In this document: one piece after another, positions 1 to 5,194 of the stretch
How the letters are laid out: each line of letters begins with the position of its first letter
Position numbering within the stretch: the first letter of the stretch is position 1
Assembly: GCA_041180805.1 (NCBI GenBank)
Contig: JBEGQX010000083.1
Span: 1-5,194 of the forward strand
Direction: 5' to 3'
DNA: 5,194 nucleotides
Source of the DNA: JBEGQX01 sp041180805
GTDB lineage: Bacteria > Planctomycetota > Planctomycetia > Gemmatales > Gemmataceae
Program-made: the position numbers and the translations under genes
The notes under the pieces: generated by a model
The model's database searches: none
Told to the model about the DNA's origin: nothing
What the model saw: the letters and a program-made list of their open reading frames with translations, nothing else

Positions 1-1421
1 ACATCAGGATCCTGAACAAGTTTTATGTCCGCACCCAGAATTTGCTCGGGGATATCCTCGAGCGCGCATACCAACCATACGCCATTTTCCTCATCCCTTG
101 CCCAACAGACATCCTTCCTGCCAGCAAACGCTTTTTTCAGGTCTGCTTCCTCACAGCGCGCGTACCAGATTGGAATACGATGGCCCCACCACAACTGCCT
201 GCTGATGCACCAGTCGCGTTTTTCGCCCAACCAGTCCAAATAAGTGTCAGCGTAACGCTCAGGAGTGAAACGCACCCGACCATCTTTCACGGCATCCATC
301 GCCGTCTGGGCCAGATGGTCCATCTTCACAAACCATTGATCGGAAAGGAACGGTTCGATTGGAGTCTTGCTGCGGTCGCTGTGCGCCAACTCAATGTCGC
401 GGTCTTCCCTGCCTTCGAAGAAGCCCAGCTTTTCCATGTCCTCGGTAACGCGTTTGCGGGCTTCGTAGCGATCCAGACCGGCGTAAACCCCGTACCCTTC
501 CCGAATAGAACCATCCGGGTTGAGGATATTGATCATGGGCAACTGGTGCCGAAGTCCGCAGGCATAGTCATTGCGATCGTGTGCAGTGGTAACCTTGACC
601 GCACCGGTGCCAAGTTCCTTTTTGACAAGAATGCCATCCGCAATGATCGGAATTTCACGATCCACCAAGGGAATACGAACCTTCCTGCCAACCAGATGGG
701 CAAAGCGCTCATCGGAAGGATGCACCGCCACCGCGACATCGCCCAGCATGGTTTCAGGGCGTGTGGTGGAAAAGCGGATGAATTCCTCACTTCCAACCAC
801 TGGGTAACGAAATGTCCAAAATCCACCCTTCACGGTTTCGGTAAAGGTTTCATCATCCGCCACAGAGGTCTGAAGCTGGGTATCCCAATTGACAAGCCTT
901 TTGCCCCGGTAGATGTACCCCTGCCTGAACATTTCAAAGAATGTGGCGCGAACCGCTTTGGCGCAAACGGGATCCAGTGTAAAGCGGGTTCGTTTCCAAT
1001 CGCAGGCCGCACCCAGTTCCCTTAACTGCCCAAGGATGCGTTTTTCGTACTGTTCCTTCCAGTCCCAGATTTTCTGGACCAGCTTTTCCCGACCTAATTC
1101 ATGACGGTTCTTGCCCTCTTCATCGCGCACCCTGCGCTCCACCACTGCCTGGGTTGCGATGCCGGCATGGTCGGTTCCGGGCATCCACAGAACATTGAAA
1201 CCCTGCATTTTCCTCCACCGGCACAAGATGTCCTGCAGGGTGTTGTTCAACGCATGCCCAAGGTGCAAAGCCCCGGTCACATTGGGTGGGGGAATCACGA
1301 TGCTGTATGATTTCGCGGGATTCTCCGGACGGGCATGAAAGTAGCCCTTCTCTTCCCAGAATTTCAGGCACTGATCCTTGGCCAGCTTTGGGTCATATTG
1401 CTTTGGCAGTTCTTTATCCAT
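1..1421 (-). CDS. valS: Valyl-tRNA synthetase, N-terminal 473 residues (gene continues past the left edge)
   Basis: Cytoplasmic class Ia aminoacyl-tRNA synthetase that attaches valine to tRNA-Val using ATP and hydrolyses mischarged threonine. Seen directly: an open minus-strand frame starting MDKELPKQYD; the class I signature HLGH at residues 53-56 after IPPPNVTGAL; WMPGTDHAGIATQ at about 79-91; the CP1 editing domain, with TTRPETMLGDVAVAVHP at 219-235 and GTGAVKV followed by AHD at 271-282; and DWCISRQLWWGHRIPIWY at 403-420, where the catalytic core resumes. The KMSKS loop, anticodon-binding domain and C-terminal coiled coil lie outside the window, since the family is about 900 residues long. 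The ATG at 1421 is chosen because AAGGAA lies 9 nt upstream and the N-terminus matches the family. The start follows the cimA stop by 38 bp on the same strand, which suggests co-transcription. One oddity is Thr at 279, where most ValRS have Pro (VTPAHD). Identification is near certain. Confidence 0.97.
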   Translation of the reverse strand, partial: MDKELPKQYDPKLAKDQCLKFWEEKGYFHARPENPAKSYSIVIPPPNVTGALHLGHALNNTLQDILCRWRKMQGFNVLWMPGTDHAGIATQAVVERRVRDEEGKNRHELGREKLVQKIWDWKEQYEKRILGQLRELGAACDWKRTRFTLDPVCAKAVRATFFEMFRQGYIYRGKRLVNWDTQLQTSVADDETFTETVKGGFWTFRYPVVGSEEFIRFSTTRPETMLGDVAVAVHPSDERFAHLVGRKVRIPLVDREIPIIADGILVKKELGTGAVKVTTAHDRNDYACGLRHQLPMINILNPDGSIREGYGVYAGLDRYEARKRVTEDMEKLGFFEGREDRDIELAHSDRSKTPIEPFLSDQWFVKMDHLAQTAMDAVKDGRVRFTPERYADTYLDWLGEKRDWCISRQLWWGHRIPIWYARCEEADLKKAFAGRKDVCWARDEENGVWLVCALEDIPEQILGADIKLVQDPD

Positions 1422-1430
1422 CTCGGTCAA

Positions 1431-1436
1431 TTCCTT
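1431..1436 (-). promoter_or_regulatory. Ribosome binding site of valS
   Basis: The minus strand reads AAGGAA, then 9 nt, then the ATG at 1421. This fixes the valS start. It lies inside the 38-bp cimA-valS gap, and I see no promoter or terminator in that gap. A nearby ATG at 1443 is out of frame and opens only a 9-codon ORF. Confidence 0.7.
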
Positions 1437-1459
1437 GCTTCATCCCTGTGTTTCAACAA

Positions 1460-3037
1460 TTACTTCCCGGCTTGTTCACGATCTTTGATAAGCTTGTATT
1501 CAATGCTGTCCACCAACGCCAGCCAGGATGCCTCTACTATGTTCTCGCTAACCCCAACAGTGGACCATACATCTTTCACATCATGCGATTCAATGACAAC
1601 CCTTACCCGGGCCGCGGTACCAGCGCGGGCATTCACCACGCGCACCTTGTAATCCGCAAGTTGCAAATCTGCAAGGTTCGGAAACAGCGGCAGCAAAGCC
1701 TTTCGAAGCGCACCATCCAAAGCATTTACAGGACCGTCTCCTTCACTGGCGGTATGAGCCTCGCAGGCTCCGTGACGAATTTTCACCGTTGCCTCGGTCT
1801 TTGGAAGGTTATCCTTTCCCATCTCGATATTTACGCGGTAGGAAAGTCTTTCAAACAAGGGCTCGTATATCCCCGCGGCCTTTCTTACCAAAAGATCAAA
1901 AGATGCCTCGGCTGCCTCAAATTCGTAGCCCTCATTCTCAAGGTCCTGCACGCGATTGAGAATTTTCACCATCATCGCCTTGTCGCCAGTGAAGTCATAC
2001 TTCGAAGTCTTGTTCAGGATGGTTGCCTGCCCGGAAAGCTCACTCACCAGAATGCGTCGCTGATTCCCCACAACTGTTGGGTTGATGTGTTCATAGCTGT
2101 GTGAAATCTTGGCAACCGCATGGGTATGCATTCCACCTTTATGCGCAAAGGCACTGGCTCCAACAAAAGGCTGGCCGTTGCGGAAATTCATGTTGGCAGT
2201 CTCATAGACATAACGGGAAAGCTCCGTCAGCCGGCTTAGACTTTCCGGTTTAAGAGCCTGATACCCCTGCTTCAACGCGAGATTCGCCACCACGCTGATC
2301 AGGTCGGCGTTTCCGCAGCGCTCGCCGATTCCATTGATGGTACCCTGCACCTGAGTCGCGCCCGCCTTGATCGCGGCAAGGCTGTTCGCAACCCCAAGAT
2401 CACAATCGTTGTGGCAATGAATCCCCAAATTGGCGGTGGGGCCAAGCGCGGCCTTCAAAGACTCGACCCGGTTCATGATCTCATCAGGCAGCGTGCCACC
2501 GTTGGTGTCACAAAGTATCAAAACGCTTGCGCCAGCATCATGCGCGGCCTTCAAGGTCTTTAATGCGTAGTCCGGGTTGGCTTTGTAACCATCGAAAAAA
2601 TGTTCCGCATCGTAGAATACCTCGCGACCCTGATCCTTGCAGTAACTTACCGAATCAGAGATCATCGCAAGGTTTTCTTCAAGGGTGGTACCCAGGATTT
2701 CAGTGACATGAAGATCCCAGGTTTTCCCAACGATCGTCACCAGGGAAGTTCCTGCCTCTAACAACGCCTTAATGCAAGTATCCTGCGAGGGATGTATTCC
2801 CTTGCGGCGGGTCATGCCAAACGCACTTACCCTGGCATGTTTTAGGTCCAGCTTCCGAACTTCACGGAAGTATTCAAAATCCTTGGGGTTGGAAAGTGGG
2901 TATCCGCCTTCGATAAAATCGACACCCATCTCATCCAGCTTGCGGGTAATGTTCAGTTTGTCCTGAAGCGAGAAGTTCACACCTTCGCCCTGACTTCCAT
3001 CACGCAAGGTCGTGTCATAGATAAAGATACGCTTCAT
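1460..3037 (-). CDS. cimA: (R)-citramalate synthase (pyruvate pathway to isoleucine)
   Basis: Cytoplasmic enzyme (EC 2.3.3.21) condensing acetyl-CoA and pyruvate to (R)-citramalate, which the leuCD and leuB steps convert to 2-oxobutyrate for isoleucine, bypassing threonine deaminase. The 525 residues match the family length. The N-terminal HMGL-like TIM barrel (about 1-280) carries YDTTLRDGSQ at 7-16 with catalytic Arg12 and metal ligand Asp13; the metal-binding GIHCHND at 205-211 (His207, His209); and GERCGNADL at 238-246 (Asn243). HKGGMHTHAV at 299-308 belongs to the linker region. Residues about 385-515 form the LeuA-type allosteric domain, so end-product (isoleucine) inhibition is likely by family analogy. 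GEGVNFSLQDK and IEGGYPLSNPKD favour the citramalate synthase subfamily over 2-isopropylmalate or homocitrate synthase, which are the alternatives. The ATG at 3037 begins exactly at the conserved N-terminus; upstream is only a weak GGGGG Shine-Dalgarno. valS follows 38 bp downstream. Confidence 0.94.
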   Translation of the reverse strand: MKRIFIYDTTLRDGSQGEGVNFSLQDKLNITRKLDEMGVDFIEGGYPLSNPKDFEYFREVRKLDLKHARVSAFGMTRRKGIHPSQDTCIKALLEAGTSLVTIVGKTWDLHVTEILGTTLEENLAMISDSVSYCKDQGREVFYDAEHFFDGYKANPDYALKTLKAAHDAGASVLILCDTNGGTLPDEIMNRVESLKAALGPTANLGIHCHNDCDLGVANSLAAIKAGATQVQGTINGIGERCGNADLISVVANLALKQGYQALKPESLSRLTELSRYVYETANMNFRNGQPFVGASAFAHKGGMHTHAVAKISHSYEHINPTVVGNQRRILVSELSGQATILNKTSKYDFTGDKAMMVKILNRVQDLENEGYEFEAAEASFDLLVRKAAGIYEPLFERLSYRVNIEMGKDNLPKTEATVKIRHGACEAHTASEGDGPVNALDGALRKALLPLFPNLADLQLADYKVRVVNARAGTAARVRVVIESHDVKDVWSTVGVSENIVEASWLALVDSIEYKLIKDREQAGK

Positions 3038-3068
3038 AGAACCCCCAAACAGCAGTCAGAACAGGCAT

Positions 3069-3091
3069 TTTGCGCACACTTTTAGCGCAAA
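3069..3091 (-). repeat. Perfect 7-bp inverted repeat in the cimA leader
   Basis: Arms TTTGCGC and GCGCAAA are separated by 9 nt (arms at 3069-3075 and 3085-3091). The repeat lies about 30-55 nt upstream of the cimA ATG. On the minus-strand transcript it could fold into a short hairpin; as DNA it has the shape of an operator for a dimeric regulator. No U-run follows it in the minus direction, so it is not a convincing terminator or attenuator. Function is unknown. Confidence 0.4.
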
Positions 3092-3167
3092 GAACCTGAA
3101 AGATCATTAAACCAATGGAAGCAGACCCTGTCCATGGGGCAACCCCTACTCAAATGACTGTTTGTAT

Positions 3168-3177
3168 CGATATATCG
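3168..3177. repeat. 10-bp perfect palindrome CGATATATCG
   Basis: A self-complementary AT-rich decamer just downstream of the candidate TATAAT box, at about +6 to +15 of the predicted transcript. The position would suit a repressor site, but a palindrome of this length can occur by chance. No second copy is seen nearby. Confidence 0.2.
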
Positions 3178-3189
3178 GTTGAAAAATTG

Positions 3190-3220
3190 ATTATAGGGCA
3201 ATTCCTGCAACTAAAGTCGA
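3190..3220 (-). promoter_or_regulatory. Candidate promoter for cimA-valS
   Basis: The minus strand carries a consensus TATAAT (3190-3195). The best upstream match to a -35 box is TCGACT (3215-3220), 4 of 6 bases, with a long 19-nt spacer. Transcription would start near 3183 and give a leader of about 145 nt before the cimA ATG. The location, after the methyltransferase remnant and before cimA, is sensible for a promoter, but the -35 match is weak and AT-rich hexamers are common. Confidence 0.35.
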
Positions 3221-3223
3221 TTT

Positions 3224-3257
3224 AAACCCGTCTTTAAGAGTTTGCCCCGCCGGGTTT
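3224..3257. terminator. Weak inverted repeat, possible relic terminator
   Basis: Arms AAACCCG (3224-3230) and CGGGTTT (3251-3257) pair perfectly over 7 bp around a 20-nt loop and straddle the stop codon of the methyltransferase remnant (3234-3236). On the minus strand the stem is followed by AAATCGACTTTAG rather than a clean T-run, and the loop is long. It may have ended the methyltransferase transcript, but this is weak. Confidence 0.2.
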
Positions 3258-3545
3258 TCTGCCTGAAACCAACCCGCCTTGCGTGTATGGGGATGTCCTA
3301 AAACCTGTCCAACCCTGAAATCTTGCTTCCTCGAAACCGGCTTTATCCAGCATTTCCAGAAGCGACCGCTTCCAGATAGCCCCCCGATTCACTCCGACCA
3401 TCCACCCAATCCCTTGAGTTCTTCAGTCGTTAATTGATCCTCCAGAAATATATCCGCCATCTGAAGCAGACCACCGGGTTTCAGTACCCGGCACATTTCC
3501 TTAGCCAACCCCGGCTTTATCCACGCACAGGTTAAACATGGCATT
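3234..3545 (-). pseudogene. C-terminal remnant of a class I SAM-dependent methyltransferase, frameshifted
   Basis: About 104 codons on the minus strand read as the C-terminal half of a UbiE/arsenite-type methyltransferase, but in pieces. Frame one (3545-3507) gives NAMFNLCVDKAGV and then hits TAA at 3503-3501. A shifted frame (3508-3392) gives LAKEMCRVLKPGGLLQMADI, continuing to GGWSE, and hits TGA at 3391-3389. The original frame then resumes (3389-3237) with RGAIWKRSLLEMLDKAGF and TGFRTSPYTQGGLVSGRK, ending at TAA 3236-3234. RVLKPGG is the usual motif of this fold, and the TGFRTSPYTQG tail is typical of this methyltransferase group. The N-terminal half with the SAM-binding glycine motif is absent: similarity stops at about 3545, 20 bp from the end of nadB. 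The two shifts are opposite (apparent +1 and -1). Substrate is unknown. Sequencing error could explain the shifts but not the missing half. Confidence 0.75.
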
Positions 3546-3565
3546 TCACCAGGGCAACTCGCACA

Positions 3566-5194
3566 TTACGCATGAGGAATCTTGGATTCAGCAAAAGTTG
3601 CCGGACACTCCAGATGCCTGAGCCATTCGGCATCGTTCTTCTGTGGATAATCGAGCCGGAAGTGCGTTCCCCTGGATTCAGTTCGGTTACGAGCAGACCA
3701 AATCATCAGCCTTGCCACAGTCAACAGGTTGGCCAACTCCCACCCCTGGCGCGATTGGAATTCACGCCTCAGGGCATACCGGCACCAGAACACCACGGTC
3801 TTTTCCGCCTCGGCGAGGTCTGCCTCGGTACGAACAATTCCCATGTGGCGAACCATCAGGCTGCGCAAGGAGTTGGTTACATCGTTAATGTCCAAATCGC
3901 CGTCATTATCCGGCCTGAAAGTCATATCAATGGCGGGAACCTCAAACTTGTCAGACATTTTTCGGGCTTCACGGACAGCACCCAGGGCACATAACTTGCC
4001 ATAGACCAGGCCTTCCAGAAGGCTGTTGGAAGCCAGGCGGTTGGCGCCATGTAATCCGCTGGAAGTCACCTCGCCGGCCCCCCAAAGCCCTGGAATTGTT
4101 GTTCTTCCTTCCAGATCCACCACCACCCCGCCAATCATGTAATGGGCACCGGGACGCACAGGTATGGGATCCTTGGTAATATCGATTCCAAAGTTGCCAC
4201 AAACTTTCGCAATTCCTGGAAACCGCGACATGACCCGGGCAGGGTCCAGATGGGATAGGTCAAGATAAACATTGGGATGCTGAGTCTTGTCCATGGTGCG
4301 AACTATGGCCTGGGCAACAACATCGCGTGGCGCAAGCTCTGCCCTGGAATCCTCATCGGGCATGAACCTGTGGCCATTTTTATCCCGTAGATATGCCCCC
4401 TCACCACGAACCGCCTCACTTATTAGAAACCTGCTGGAACCAGCCACATAAAGCACCGTGGGATGAAACTGCATGAACTCCATGTCTCGCAAAGTTGCCC
4501 CGGCACGGTAAGCCGCTGCCATTCCATCACCCGTCGCCACAGGTGGATTGGTCGTTTCGCGATACACCATGCCAACACCACCGCTGGCAAGAATCGTCTG
4601 CTTGGCCCATATCAGCAATTTGCCACGGCGATGCCTGTGGACAAGCGCCCCCACACATTTCCCCTGATGGGTGATCAGATCCAATGTAAAAGTCTTTTCC
4701 CAGAGTTCAATCGTATCGCTTTCCCGAGCCTGCTTGATGATGGCCCGCATGACTTCATGACCAGTAGCATCACCCAGCGCATGCACAATACGATGATGGC
4801 TATGCCCACCTTCCCTGCCGAGGGCAATCTGTCCCTCGTGCTTGTCGAATTCCGTCCCCATCGAGACCAAGTCCTGAATCTGCCCGGGGGCTTCCCGCAC
4901 CACCATGCGTGCGATCTCCGCATTACAGAGCCCCGCACCCGCCACGAGAGTATCTTCGATATGGTTTTCAAACCTGTCTTCAGGCGACATGACGCCAGCG
5001 ATGCCGCCCTGGGCATAACTGGAGTTGCTTTGGTTAATTTTATCCTTGGTGATCACAAGCACACGAAGATCATCCGGAACAGCCAAAGCCGCTCGCAGAC
5101 CGGCAATGCCCCCGCCTATTACCAGAATGTCTGTAAAGACATGGGGAATATGCTTGGGATGAAACCGCACCAGATATCGCTGAGGGAATGCCAT
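3566..5194 (-). CDS. nadB: L-aspartate oxidase (NAD biosynthesis)
   Basis: Cytoplasmic FAD enzyme (EC 1.4.3.16) oxidising L-aspartate to iminoaspartate, which quinolinate synthase NadA condenses with dihydroxyacetone phosphate. The 542 residues fit the family (about 540 in E. coli). Visible: Rossmann FAD motif DILVIGGGIAGL at 22-33; SSYAQGGIAGV at 58-68; GREGGHSHHRI at 126-136; TTNPPVATGDG at 214-224; FHPT with His244; SEAVRGEGAYL at 259-269; LAPRD with Arg290; HYMIGGV with His351; and the flavin-binding GLHGANRLASNSLLEGL at 380-396 with Arg386. These correspond to the substrate and catalytic residues known for E. coli NadB, so it should be active and distinct from succinate dehydrogenase flavoprotein. 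The C-terminal helical domain (about 435-525) ends with SRGTHFRLDYP. The ATG is the last codon of the window, so an upstream start and the RBS cannot be checked. nadA and nadC are not in view. The methyltransferase remnant begins about 20 bp downstream. Confidence 0.95.
   Translation of the reverse strand: MAFPQRYLVRFHPKHIPHVFTDILVIGGGIAGLRAALAVPDDLRVLVITKDKINQSNSSYAQGGIAGVMSPEDRFENHIEDTLVAGAGLCNAEIARMVVREAPGQIQDLVSMGTEFDKHEGQIALGREGGHSHHRIVHALGDATGHEVMRAIIKQARESDTIELWEKTFTLDLITHQGKCVGALVHRHRRGKLLIWAKQTILASGGVGMVYRETTNPPVATGDGMAAAYRAGATLRDMEFMQFHPTVLYVAGSSRFLISEAVRGEGAYLRDKNGHRFMPDEDSRAELAPRDVVAQAIVRTMDKTQHPNVYLDLSHLDPARVMSRFPGIAKVCGNFGIDITKDPIPVRPGAHYMIGGVVVDLEGRTTIPGLWGAGEVTSSGLHGANRLASNSLLEGLVYGKLCALGAVREARKMSDKFEVPAIDMTFRPDNDGDLDINDVTNSLRSLMVRHMGIVRTEADLAEAEKTVVFWCRYALRREFQSRQGWELANLLTVARLMIWSARNRTESRGTHFRLDYPQKNDAEWLRHLECPATFAESKIPHA

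Noticed and set aside
42..1025. 327-codon open frame on the plus strand
   Set aside because: It lies entirely opposite valS, whose motifs are unmistakable, and its translation resembles no family I know. It is an antisense shadow of the conserved coding frame.
1286..2104. 272-codon open frame on the plus strand
   Set aside because: It lies antisense to the cimA C-terminal half and the valS start, with no recognisable motif and no independent signals.
3069..3091. Transcription attenuator or T-box controlling cimA
   Set aside because: The stem has only 7 pairs and no following U-run, no T-box consensus is visible in the leader, and the short upstream ORF lacks a run of branched-chain codons.
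3136..3146. GGGGCAACCCC mini-hairpin
   Set aside because: A 4-bp stem with a 3-nt loop is too small to support a function; it was noted only as part of the leader.
3234..3565. Intact small gene in the nadB-cimA gap
   Set aside because: No single frame spans the methyltransferase-like region; the two frames that carry it are each closed by stops, and no convincing start with an RBS exists.
3572..3994. 140-codon open frame on the plus strand
   Set aside because: It is antisense to the nadB C-terminal domain, with low-complexity translation and no family resemblance.
1..5194. Mobile element, CRISPR array, tRNA/rRNA gene or novel defence system
   Set aside because: No transposase or integrase motif, direct-repeat array or structural RNA was seen, and coding genes fill almost all the space with well-known metabolic functions.

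Overview
This is an ordinary housekeeping stretch in which every recognisable gene lies on the minus strand. Reading in the direction of transcription (high to low coordinates) the order is nadB (L-aspartate oxidase, first step of NAD synthesis), a degraded methyltransferase remnant, a non-coding leader with a plausible promoter, cimA ((R)-citramalate synthase, pyruvate route to isoleucine), and valS (valyl-tRNA synthetase), whose gene runs off the left edge. I found no RNA gene, mobile element, CRISPR array or unknown multi-gene system.

The organism is probably a member of the Planctomycetes or a relative in the PVC group. This is an inference from remembered family patterns: the NadB N-terminus (RYLVRFHPKHIPHVF before the FAD motif), the CimA N-terminus (GSQGEGVNFSLQDKL) and the ValRS N-terminus (LPKQYDPKLA) resemble planctomycete versions. 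Base composition looks roughly balanced. No marker gene in the window settles the taxonomy.

Layout: 1-1421 holds the first 473 codons of valS; 1422-1459 is a 38-bp gap with the valS ribosome binding site; 1460-3037 is cimA, complete at 525 aa; 3038-3233 is an apparent leader/promoter region with a TATAAT box and a perfect 7-bp inverted repeat; 3234-3545 is the C-terminal remnant of a class I SAM-dependent methyltransferase broken by two opposite frameshifts; 3566-5194 is nadB, whose ATG is the last codon of the window.

Functionally, cimA and valS look co-transcribed. CimA condenses pyruvate with acetyl-CoA, which supplies 2-oxobutyrate for isoleucine without threonine. ValS consumes valine, whose pathway shares the downstream ilv enzymes. 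nadB is probably a separate unit, since the methyltransferase remnant and a candidate promoter lie between it and cimA. The observation most worth a second look is that remnant.
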